Assembly: GCA_003344405.1 (NCBI GenBank)
Contig: NOWV01000053.1
Coordinates: 310,001-374,000, forward strand
Direction: 5' to 3'
DNA: 64,000 bases
DNA from: Trichoplax sp. H2
Lineage: Eukaryota; Placozoa; Uniplacotomia; Trichoplacea
In this document: positions 36,341 through 49,000 of the stretch, in pieces
Position numbering within the stretch: position 1 is the stretch's first letter
Layout of the letters: every line of letters starts with the position of its first letter
The notes under the pieces: generated by a model
Told to the model about the DNA's origin: nothing
The model's database searches: none
The model's input: only the letters and a program-made list of their open reading frames with translations
Position numbers and translations under genes: made by a program

Positions 36341-39300
36341 AAAATCGTGCAAACTCTGCAGCATCTTCTTTCTGAATATTACCCATATACTAAAGCAATT
36401 TAGGATGAGCATTAATTGTCTGTTACTGCAGGCCAGTTCAAACAATTTAGCACTCTAGAAGGTAATAATATACAAGAACTACTTCACAGCACAACGTTCC
36501 ACGGTGTGACTTTGCAATTCTTCAATATTGCATTGCATTGCATTTCATTCCCTTTCTAGTGCTTATAGGGCATACGATAATTTACTCAATATTGACTACA
36601 CATTTTCCCTCCTTATTATGCATCTTTATTTGCTGTTCTACCTTTCATCTTGGTGCTTTCCTTTAGTTACATCGTTGAGAAAGTAACGAGCAATTGTTGT
36701 TGTAGACCCATAGATATAAGAGTATTCCCACTTTATGAAGTACGAGTGGGATGAAGCCGTAGGTGATTACTTTGAAGGTTGTAACATTAAATGCGATGAA
36801 TAAATATAGTATTTTCAAGATATTGAACCAGTCCTATTATTTTTTGAATGGGCCTCGTGTTGATCGCCTTATTTTGCAGTCACATAGTAGAATAAGAAGA
36901 AAGTTATAATAGCGATGTAAAGTTAAGCCGTGTGGAAGGAATGGTAGGTTTGAAATCAGTCATGTAAAATAGTTTGAGAAAATGCTGGGATAGACCGTTC
37001 GATCGGGAAATGCTAGCATAGCATAGTAAACTGACAGCAAGGCTAGCATCGGCCGTCGAGTCATATAAACCTAGCTTTGGCTAGTCAGTATATATGGCAA
37101 TCCTAGGTTTGGCCTGTTATAGTCTTTTCCCATAACATCGATAATATCATCCAGCAACAGTAAATTATTCTGTTCACTGTTAACTATCGTTACAATATCG
37201 ATACTTAGGAAGGATGGATGATTGCGCATAATACTTTCTTCATAGCATTGATGGCAAGAATTGTAACACGTTGATTAAGTTGCTGACTTAGGTTAACCTT
37301 GCAAATAATACTCGGTAAGTTTTGTTGTTCTATCGATATTATCATGATAATAAGATGACAAACGGCTTCATTAATGGAGAATGTTGACAGTAATTTAGTA
37401 TTATTGTTTATTCCAATATAATCGATACATTCAAGAAGATGTGCGGTTACTTTATAATATTATTTATATTATTTAAGGCAGTACCTTGAGTACTATTGGG
37501 GTCAATCGCTTAATGAGATGTAAATTAGTAATTCGATAGTATCACTGAAAATATCCTAACGCATTATTATTCTTATTATAACAGCATTGCATAATGCTGC
37601 AGCTTTGATACTGATCTTATAAGTAAAACTGAATTACGGCATGCCTGTGACTGATAGCAATAAAAAAGTTTCAATAGTTGTTCAAAGTGATCGAGATGGA
37701 ATCGATCTGCCTTCTAGTCTTACTTCAGTGGCCTATAGACGAATGTAGCCTAGCCTAAAATTGGATGTCTTAAATGGCGATAAAAGTTTATATGTAAAAG
37801 TGTGATACAATGTTCAAACATGTCCGGTAGAATGAAATGTACATTCATTCATAAAATACAGTAGTTCAAGTTGATAATGCCACTTTCTGAGCATGAGGTA
37901 ATATTTTCTTTGAAGATAGTCCAATAGGTTATCATATGCATCGAGCCTGTATACCGTATATTACCCCAAGAAACGATCACATTATTTCACGATCCTATGC
38001 TACAATATCTGTATTCATTTCTTTTCCGGATTATTTTGATGCATTTCTCAATCATATTTTGCAAAAATAAGTGCAAATCTATGTTCGAACACTACCTGTC
38101 CAATCCTTTTCCTTGATTGTGACTGTTCTATGCCTCTCATAATACCAGTTGAAACGAACATTACAACATGAAGATTAGTATGTCATTTTCGCATCTTAAA
38201 CTAGAAGCCAATGTACATAAAGTCTATCCAACACAGACAAAAACAACGGTTCAATACTGTTTAATTAAAATAAGACAAAAAGGTAGGCGTCAGAGGTCAA
38301 ATTGTACAATATTGGCGAAGGAGAAGGAGAAGAAAGATCCAATGTAGTATTTATATTTCCTAGTTGACACACAGCGAAATGGATCTTAGTACAGCATCAG
38401 TTTCAAAGAGGTGTAAAAGGGATATAACGTTCCAAAGACGATGATGACTCTTTCAATCGTGTTCTTTGAACGCTATACTCTAGAATGGATTTGGCTCTCG
38501 CTTTTTTGATTGATTTTAGTTAGAACATACAGTTCATGATAGCGTGATCAATTCAATTTGGAATAGATGTAAGTAGAATTATCTTTATTGACTATGTTAA
38601 TGATTCATTGATAACTAAGTCAATAAATAGATACTGTAAGTGAATTACCCGGTCAACATCATTCATGTAAAACAATGTATTGCATGAACTACATTCATTA
38701 ATTGACGTTGTACAAATAAATGTTGACATCGTCTCTTAAATTGTATCCACGGAAAATAAACGCGGTGACATAATAAAAATAATCACATAATAACTTGGGC
38801 TGCTGTTAGCATGAAGGCGGTACCGATGGCATTGGAGATTTCTTGTTCGGCTTTTCTATGGTAAATATTTTGTACAAATATTCTCATCACGCCGGGTTGA
38901 TATCATGCAATGGATTATTGATTTTTCCTGGTATAGAATGGAGTAGTTGCAATGCTTAAAAAGATTGATGACAGTTAGAATTGAATGTTTTATGTGGACT
39001 AGATTATCATTGAGAGTAAATTAAATTGATCCATCGCAGAGCTCCTTAGCGTGCTACAGATTGCATATGATTAGGGTGAGTATTTGGACTTTACATACAG
39101 TATTCTCGCTTACCACTCTATCTTTAAGGATAAACAGTAGAATAAAGATGTGAAAAGATTTTAAACAGCGAGACTATAATTTAATTAGTATAGTATAAAA
39201 GGGTGCATAGCTTATTGATGACTATGCGTATAAACTGACGACTTGTAAATCGTATACAGGGCAGAGCAATTGGTGTCCTTATTCCGCCATGATAAAAGGT

Positions 39301-40698
39301 GGCGGCGTACCGATCCTTCAAGCGATTCGTCACCAAAGACTATATACAGGAGGGAGGATTAAATCTATTTAACTGTCAGGAAATGATTGATAAGTATAAA
39401 ATGATTTACTGTAGGGATATTCTTTGTCATCGGGTTTAAGCAGTAACTTGGTCATCGAATGGTGATGGGCATCCACAATGATCGATAATATTCATTTGAA
39501 TTTTGGATTGCAAAGTGTAAAATTCCCCCTAACCGACATGGCTTCAATCTTGATAAGTTAAAACAAGGCATCAGTAAATTGTAAATATCGAGTTGTTGTT
39601 CTTGATGCTTTTTTAATGTTTTGAATAGCGAGCCAATCCATGATCAACGTAATACTAGCCTAATGACAAATTGGAGTGATTAATACATGCTACGTATTCA
39701 AGACTGTTGGATGAATTGGACAAATTGGATGATCAATCATTGTGCCGGTTTATCGAATTCTCCTGTAGTTTATTGATCAAGTAGAAAAAAAGATTGAAAG
39801 CCAGCTGCGTTGTGCCTTTGACCAGTGCTTCCTGGAGCGTAGCAAAATTGATATTGACCAATTTCATCGCCATTTTTTAGTCTCTCTCAGCTGTTTGGAA
39901 AAGTCAATGGAGAATCGTAAGAATGGAGGAGTGTAGTGTAACTTAGTATTGTGATTGTAGACTGTTAGCCATGTTTAGTATAATGTTGGGTAGATATTTA
40001 TCCTAAGAGATATTTGGTAGCCATAACTATAGACTGTATTGCTATAGACTCTATGCTAGAGTACAGATGACTAAATACAGTAAGGCGTTGAGTTACTAAT
40101 AAGGTTATCGGTAAACATAGAACTGTAAATCATATATTAGGATATGGTTAATGCATTGTACTGTACTTTGGCTGGTGTGAATAATGTCTACATAAATACT
40201 GTAGTCGTATCCATATCGGATTAATGATGGTCCGCAGTAGAATTGTGTTACTAAGAACAATTTACTATGTGTAAAATAAGGTAAAAGGTTGCCATGCGGA
40301 TTGTAGCTGCGAATGCTACGAAAAGTATAAAAGCATGCAACTTTATATTATTCTATTAGTTGGTTGTAGAAATCTTCAGTAGTAGTATTCGGCTAGAGTA
40401 GAGCTGTGTGTAGTTAATCTGAAGATTCAATAAAGCCCTTATTTTTCTAAAATTTGGAATTTGGTGATTGGTATCTATCACAAGGAGGCTACGAATGAAA
40501 AGTCCATCCTTTAACAAGTTAATTTTCCTAAATGGACTCGAAATATGCGTTAGCAAATTAAAGATAGCACTCTCTCTGCCTAATGTCATTGCAATTATAG
40601 CAGAATCACTATCAACCGTAGAATAAAAGTGCTAGTAATACTCCCTATCAATACTGTTTTGATATCCATTCTTGGCAGTAAAAAAATACCATTTGGAC

Positions 40699-40955
40699 GA
40701 GAAGGATTGAGTTATGTGCGCTGACCAAAGCAATTCTCGACCATTAGACAAGCAGGATAGCGTTATCTGGAAGAGCAAATGCAATTCTCGACCATTATTA
40801 GACTGTTGCAAGAAGGATTGCGTTATCTGCAAGGGCAAATGCAATTCTCGACCATTATTAGACTGTTGTAAGAAGGATTGAGTTATATGTAAGGGCAAAT
40901 GCAATTCTCGACCATTCGACAAGCAGGATTGAGTTATCTGCGCTGGCAAATGCAA
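40699..40955. repeat. Minisatellite, unit 51-60 bp, about 4-5 copies
   Basis: CAATTCTCGACCATT starts at 40731, 40782, 40842 and 40902, giving periods of 51, 60 and 60. Each is preceded by AGGATTG.GTTAT and GCAAATG. On the minus strand it gives a repetitive open frame (40632-40967) that reflects the repeat rather than a gene. Confidence 0.85.
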
Positions 40956-42978
40956 TTGCCAACGCATGGAACCAGAAGGTTAAAGTGATCCAACAGCAAG
41001 GGGGAAAGGTAAGCTGCATGCCACCATGTTGAATGGCCAGGCGTGTGTCCAGAATACTACAGTATGTAAACAAATGGTCAAGTGTAGAGCATAGCATACA
41101 GTCAAGTGAGCACTTGTAGCTGGACTAGAATGCTGACTTGAGTATGAATCAGCAGAGGGGCCATGGCCTAGGGCGATTGACACGCCTACCCCGGCTCGCC
41201 ACTCTGACCCATGACATGGGCAAGCCATCCCCTGGTCGACCGTCTAAGTAGGGTGTCTGGTATGGGTGATAGTAATGTATAGCTTAGTAAGAGAAGATGG
41301 ACAGTCGGTGGAATGGTATGACATTGGTCTTAACCTCTTCACCCATATACAGTATAGTTTTCTCTTTCACCCCTGTCACTCGATCCGATGGTACCGTAGG
41401 GTAGAAGACGCAACACCCTCTGCCTCCATCTTGCAGTCCAATTGATTTTGGCCTTTCCAATTCTTAATTTGGCCTTTTCTCTTTCACGTTATTCACCTTG
41501 TATTCCCACTTGATCCAAGCCATTACACTGGATTTATCTTCAGTGCTATTGCACCTTGGTTGATCGCATTGTTGGTCCTATTCATTGGTAAGTGATTGCT
41601 TGGATAGAATCGATGGACAACATTTCCCATGCAATGCTTTGCAAACTGTTGAAAAACAAGCTATGCCATTTTTCATTTTTTCCATTTCATCGACGATGAC
41701 TATGCACAGATCGATGGAAAATTCACCTTCCTTTCCCTTTTGTCTAATCAGTTCCAATCGATCAGAGTAACGTAGAGCATGCAGCGATGATGTTGAACAA
41801 TCGATCAGTCTTGATTTGTTGTTTGTGATAAGGTAATTGCGGCAATTAGCGTTCATGTCATGACAAGCACAATTTTTTTCATTTCTTCCATTTCTTGTCC
41901 ATTCCTGCTGTTTGACTTTCAATTCATACAGTAGAAATCAATCGGATACCTACCGAGAAGGACTGATATGATAGGATATAGCCGATAGGATGGATCATGC
42001 GTTATCACATCCTAGACGATATTAGTTTTTCCACTAAATGTGTCGACACTCGCTGAATCGACGCTCACATCATCATTTTGATTTATTCACCGATTACGTT
42101 CACTTTCTTTCTCACTCTGTTTGCCTATCCATTCTAGCATTTGAATACACCTGCCAATGGATTGGTTAACTAGCGCTACACAAGATGACAGATACCAGTT
42201 GTAATGCTTAAATGCATCATTGCCATCAATGTTGTCTACAAGAAGGCAGAAAAAAACACCATTTGTTGATCAGGAGCGCATTTCATTTCATTCTATCTTA
42301 AAGTAATGCATGCATTAATCCCATCCACCATCATCATCACCGACCTTGCTATTTTAACTCTACTACTTCAATGCTGATGATGATTTACAGAGTGTTGTGG
42401 TGATTACAGTTGAAAAGGCTTAGTTTACTGTAGGCTGTTGGAGTAGAATCCAAAATAAATTGTCCAGCATTGTATTGAGGAAGGATTGTTTAATCAATTG
42501 AAAGGACATCCAATTACCCTTTTGTACAAAACAAATCTTTTCCTTAACAAATCGGCATGGCGTAGCAAATAGATAGAAAGAATACAGTAAAACCAACATG
42601 AGATCAATCCAAGGGATTACTTGAACCAAGTGATTACTACCAGAAATGGACTATTGGAATGATGAACCGGAAGCGATTTTCAACACACAACCAGTCTGAC
42701 CGGCACAAATGCTCAATCAGTCTACTTTTCTCTGTAGCAGCATTTATTGCCATGATAGACATGTTGATGACTATCGTCTGCAATTCTTGCCTGTCGACAT
42801 CCAAAGGATAAATTATCATCGGTTATTTTTTCTCAATGTCTCCCTTTTTATCCACCGTGATGATTGCTGTTTCTATCTTATTGCACTTGATGTTGTCCTA
42901 TCAGTCACCAGCTAGTTTGAACTGTGCTAAATGACATTAATTAAATTGTATTTTTTTTTTTCATGACCATTTTATTGA

Positions 42979-43005
42979 TTTATTTCTTTCTTTCTTTCTT
43001 TCTAG
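42979..43005. repeat. Short TTTC microsatellite
   Basis: Pyrimidine tract with about five TTTC units ending in TAG, directly before the first KCNH coding exon. It could serve as the polypyrimidine tract of an acceptor for a noncoding upstream exon. Confidence 0.6.
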
Positions 43006-43039
43006 AAAATCCAATATCGGTGTAGTGTCGATAGCAATC

Positions 43040-46000
43040 ATGCCGCTAGCAACGCGTGGACTGATCGCTCCACAGAATATGTTTTTAGAAGATCTCATTG
43101 CTAGATCGAAAAATCTAGGTAAGCCTTCATCGGTAGACATGTTTTTCTTCAACATGGCAGACATCCATGACTATTTTCTGTTGACATAGTGGTCGAGAAG
43201 AAAGGAATACACAACTGCAGTACTTGCATTATTATGATGATGAGAACATCAACACTGCAGTACTTCCATTCATTATTATTCTCATCATCATGATGAGAAC
43301 ATCAATTTGATTGCTGTCCTTGATGGAGGCTTGCAGTGGATGAACAATTTCTATTTACAACATGCCTAAAAAAAAAATGGGTTGTACTTGTAGCGTCTAG
43401 GACATTCACTACCTTGACTTTAGATTGAAGATTAGTTTTGATCAAAATACAGCCATTGTCGTTTCTTCTTTGTTCAATCTTCCACTTGCAGATGGAATAA
43501 ATGGATGAAGAAGAATGGTTGTTGAAATCAATCACAACAAGGAGAAGCTATTGCTTTCTTTTGCTTAGTCCCTACTTGATCTCGTCGCTTAATCCAATCC
43601 ATCACCGTATGGTAATATTGCAACCCAAGCTTTTGCAATCGATCCTATTGATAATAGGGATTCTACACAAGAGCTACTTTTAAAATGAAATAGTCCAATC
43701 ATCATCAACTTGATTCTGTTGTTGACGATAGCATTCTTTCAAATATCCCAAAGACATGATCATTTCTTTCACAATCAACTCTTAATTGTGGTTACCCACA
43801 TTTTATGTTTCTTTCTGTATACCATGTTGATCGACAATCGATTGGACTTGCATTCTCAGCTGAATAGAGTACAATTCCCTGTCTATTCCATAGACCATCT
43901 TCTCCACCAACAACAAACTGATGGCAACAATTCTTCTTTCCCTTTATATCATTGCCAAGAGAAATTTTGCCCACTTTAGTCAGAATCTTGCCAAATCTTT
44001 CTAGCCGCTGACATCGACTCTACGAGTACTGCGGTCAACTTGTTCCTTCTTTCAAACATCAACATTGCTTACCGCCGCCATCACTGGATGGCGGCGGTAA
44101 GGTTGCATGTTGGACTGAAAATTGGTATATGTAGGAAAGATGGACAATTTATCATTAGTAGGATAGGTTAATGGATTATTTAGGCAGAGGATTCCCATAT
44201 TTTTGGTTTTTCCCCCTCTCCCCCGTTCAGTTTATTTTATTTTTTTTTTAATTCATTTTCATGTAGACATCGTCTATCAACAATAGACAATCGTTGGAAA
44301 TAATATTCTCTCTAGCTCGACTAAAAAAATAATGAATGCTATCCACCCTATGAGCCAATTCTAGCTTTTGAAATTTATTTACTCTTGTGATAGTACTGAT
44401 GTATCCTTTCATGTTTACATATTTCCATTAACCAACTGTTCAATTACATTATCAACGCTTGTAGAAAGCAGCAGATTTGTATCATGACTGAGAAAGAAAA
44501 GACACTTTCTCCTTGAAACAACGCTAAATTGGATCTAAAAATACATTGATTCGACCGCAGTTCGGACAACAATTTATTCTTTCATCCCCCATCTTAATAC
44601 GATTATCCATTCTATTTGCATACTTTTATTAACCTTAATAGCGCAATGAATAACATGATTAGCTATATTGAATTCAATCTTTTGTACTTTTTCTCTACCT
44701 TGCTACAGTATTTCATCATCTATCCATGGCGTCCTGTCCATTTTCAACAATAATGATGAATTGATCAGAGAGATTTTATACTACTTTACCCAATAGTAAA
44801 ATGGTCAACAAAATGATCTCGCCAGTTCAACCATGCTATACTTTTCTCCCCTTTCTAGTTTGACATTAATCAGCCCTATCACACAATCTCATAGAATGGA
44901 AATAGCTAGTACTAATTGGAGAATTGGATAGACCCTAATTTCCTGCAAACGATAGGACTCTCTATTTTTTCCTTCTACTAACAAGAATACAATCAACATG
45001 AAATACTGTAATAGAAATTGAATTTAAAACTATCAACTAATTGATCCAATGTAATTAAGGCAGCTATGGCAATATGTTGTTTATATTGGTCATGCCTTTA
45101 CAAAGATGATGGAGAATCATCAACCTGGTATGACGGAATACAGTCCAAGCTAATTCCTAATGAATAATTACAATGTGTCGGTTTAATTTAAAGCCGATAT
45201 ATTGTACTATCCAAGCCATTGATAAATAACAACATACGGTCCTCAAGCTGATTCCTTCGATCCTTCTTTCATTGGGCGTATGTTTCATTGTTAGCTTGGT
45301 CTTCAAAAAATTTCCCTTCCTTGTAATCCAAAATGCAGTACATTACTTGCATAGGTCAATAATAAACGGATTGGATCCTGCTTTAGCAGATATGATGACT
45401 TTAATCTACTGGAATAAATGCCATTTGCGTTCATGGCGACTTATTAAAAGTGTCTAATCTTGTCTAATTCGATCCATTGAACAATCCATTCAACTGGGTC
45501 AATTGATCAATAGTTTGCAGTGTATCAATTTATTTTAAAATCAACAATTACAATCCATGACTGAGTATAGTAAAATGGAGAAGAAAGCTGGAAAGTGGAT
45601 CAATAAAATAAATCCTGTCTAGTCGACAAACATATACTCTACTAACAGTTTGTACATTGAATCTTGTAAAACCTGCTGTACCCTGTCTAACCTGAAAAAG
45701 AGACTGTATAGGCTAGCTCAAAGTTTTCGTCCACATTTCCGTAATATCCCTAGAAAGGAATTTTCAAATACGATCATCTCGGCATGACAACAACTCCATC
45801 ATGGCGGTGATAATTATTAATGATCGATGGTGGGACACAAGGGGAGACGTATGAAAAGTAAATCAGCCATGCACGCTAAACAATTTCTGTTCCGCCAGAC
45901 CCAATACTGTCATAGAGAGTTTCTATTCCTTGTCATGGGTATTTTTACTAAAATCATAATCATATCAACAGCTATCCATACTACAAAATCATGAAAATCT

Positions 46001-49000
46001 CACGGTTATCAACAACAATTATTCCTCCATTGCCAATTGGTGATCGTAGTTGACGATTTCATTTATCGTCAACGCTTCCTTATATATATATATCAGTATT
46101 CTTGATTTCAATAATGGATGATCTAGAATGATAAAACGATCGCTACGGTGATGAGAATTTAAAAGTATACCAACAGTGCAACTTAATGTGCTGCCTTCTA
46201 TACGGTATACTACAGTGGCAGACCATTGAATTGTTTACATTGACTTCTCTCATAAACGCCATGATACTTCAAGGATAAAATGATATGATAGTGTAGAAGT
46301 GGGAAAGACTTTGAATCTATTTACTACATCGATTAGAGAAATTGTTCTGTAGGTCGTGAGACTGGGTACAATTGAACCAATGTCTGATGCCAAATCCAAT
46401 CTCCACAATAATGATAGAACGCAGTATAGAACTAGGAAAGACTTTGAATTTATTACTACATCGATTAGAGAAATTGTTCTGTAGCTCGTGAGACTGGGTA
46501 CAATTAAACCAATGTCTGATGCCAAATCCAATCTTCAAAATAATGATAAAACGCTCTATAAAACTGCAAAAGACTTTGAATCTATTTGCTAACATTCGAC
46601 TAGAGAAATTGTTCTGTAGCTCGTGTGACCCAGCACAATTAAACCAATAAATAAAATTGAATTGGATAGATTTTCTTGTTGTCCATACCTTTTCCTATTC
46701 TACTAATTTACCTGTATATATATAATATGTAGAATACAGGTGCATTATTCATTGAACTCATTGCAATAAGAAAAAAAAAACAGCGACAGGATACATTAGG
46801 GAAATACCTTGAAAGGATTATTGATATTATTGTACTATCCCTTCTGTATTTGTAGACAATTTTTACAATAGTTTAATAGCCCTTGTTTGTACCAATCATT
46901 TGGCAATATCCATAAATAAGGACAGTAGGACTATGTCGGAGACATTGACAATTATATTCAACTGTTATATGGACACATTTAACATATGCTTATACATGTA
47001 TCTCCCCCGAAATGTATCTTGTCGCATATAGAAGCGTAGTGTGAGAGACTTGATGTTTATTCTGTGGCTTTTCTTCCATTGCAGCTTTGAATAAGTTTGT
47101 TGCATAACGATGGGGTACAGTAGAATCATGAAAGATCTGAAATACTAGTATTATGCATACAATAATCTGTTTGTAAATCGAACATTATTGTGCCTTTTAA
47201 TGAGATCCTAGCTTGACTCTTCAGGATACAGTACTTAGCTCAGAAAAACGGGCCATCCAAGTCGATATCAAATAGAGGCGAACAATTCTACAGTAATTGG
47301 AGTCAAGTTAGACGCATTGGATAAACTCGCCCTTAAATGCAGCTCTATTTTATGGGTTTCTGTAGACACAATCAATCTAGTTTATTCCATGTTAAAATGA
47401 TGCAGATAAGATATCAGTTTAGATATGCAAGCCTTTCTCTGGAGTAAGCATTTCAAAATGGGAAAAGAAGTACCTATATAGTTACAGTCCATTTCTTCTA
47501 TATAAATTGGGAATGAAATAAAATAACCATGTTGGTGTATCTTGATGATTAATTAATCAACTTGACATTATGATATTATGGATTAATTGTTATTCATAAT
47601 ATCTTATCGATCTTGTATTGACAGTTGATTTCTTCTATATAAATTAGGAATGAAATAAAATAAATAAACCATGTTGGTGTATCTTGATGATTAATTAATT
47701 AATCAACTTGACATTATGATATTATGGATTAATTATTAATCATAATATCTTATCGGTCTTGTATTGAAATAACTCAGAATATATCTGCTATTTAGAATTA
47801 ATTCAATTGGAATGAAATGACTATTGAATTCGTCTTGAATTACCAATTACATTCTGTAGACTTTAAAATCCAATAACTTATAAATACTTTAACTTATGTA
47901 TAAGTAAATCATTATTCATTAGTACCCTAACAGATTTTATTAGCTAGTCAACAAAGTTATTCCTTTATTAGCCAATCTCAATAATAAATTATTTCCTTTC
48001 GTTCTAAACATTGTACCTTACTTCTGCAGGCGATGGCCTATAATAAAAATATCTCCTGAGATACTAATAGCATCAATATCAGTTATACAAGCTATACTCG
48101 AACTCTTATTACAAGAAAATCTGATCAATATTTAATCACAGCATCTCCACCCTTTATTTCCAAATTATAGAGAATTGCTTCGTTTTGGCTAATGCTAAGC
48201 AAGAAGATAACCCTATTGTCTACTGTAGCGATGGCTATTGCTGTCTAACTGGCTATCAACGCCATGAAGTCTTACATAAGGCCGCCGACTACGAGCATTT
48301 GTATGGAGAAGAAACTGATCGTAAAAGTGTATCAAAATTGAAATCTGCTTTTGCATTAAAGCAAAAAATACAACATGAATTAACTCTTTATAAGAAAGAT
48401 GGTTAGTTAGTTGTATTAAATGTTATTGCTATGCTGCATAATACAGCATTTGCTGTCAATATTCTTTATGATGTGAATTTTTACAAAGTTTTACAGCCAT
48501 AAAACTGTTATAATACACAGTAGTGATTTTCTGTAGGTTATTACTGAAAATTTTCACCATTATCATAAGACATTAACCGCTTGTTAGTGTACTGTTACTA
48601 ATTGCTATTGCTAATGAAGGCTAATTTTATTATAGGAACACCATTCATTGCCGCTATACAGATTGCACCTGTGAAGAATGAGGATCAAGAAGTGATTATG
48701 TTCCTAATCACTTTACGCGATATTAGTGCTTTAAGGGAAAATCAAAATAGAAAGTCAAGACGCTTTTCACTTCTATCCACAACTAATAACAATCACCATT
48801 CTCATAGTAGTAATAATATCAGTAATGGCATTGATCGCAACTCAGGTAGAACTTACCATAATGTTAAAACAATAACCAGTACATTCATAAACTAGATAAT
48901 TTTTTGAATCGTCTTCAAATGGTGTTTTTTCAAATCGATATAATATAATTTTACGTTTTTTTGATTAATATAAAGTGTGTGTGTGTGTGTCAATAGACAT

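Larger units (their letters stand above)
34603..43039. other. 8.4-kb gene-poor interval
   Basis: No recognisable coding exon. The longest frame, 34824-35192 (+), is 122 codons of hydrophobic, Leu/Ser/Tyr-rich sequence without a domain; chance is likely in such AT-rich DNA. The interval holds the repeats at 36056-36340 and 40699-40955, a relatively GC-rich patch at 41120-41240, and a pyrimidine microsatellite just before the KCNH start. It may contain the KCNH promoter and noncoding exons. Confidence 0.55.
43119..48170. other. KCNH intron 1 (about 5 kb)
   Basis: Separates the 26-codon PAS-cap exon from the PAS exon. It contains no recognisable coding exon but holds a perfect 13-bp inverted repeat (44069-44100), two small repeat arrays (46257-46650 and 47493-47768), and an imperfect repeat with CTGCAGTACTT near 43216-43330. 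Length and content suggest regulatory elements or an alternative promoter that would skip the cap exon; this is inference. Confidence 0.55.

Noticed and set aside
40632-40967. Repetitive minus-strand protein frame (RELHLP repeats)
   Set aside because: It mirrors the minisatellite period. Unit lengths of 51 and 60 happen to be multiples of three; there is no start context or splice support.
44069-44100. miRNA precursor
   Set aside because: The stem is only 13 bp and flanks do not extend the pairing; too short for a Drosha/Dicer hairpin.
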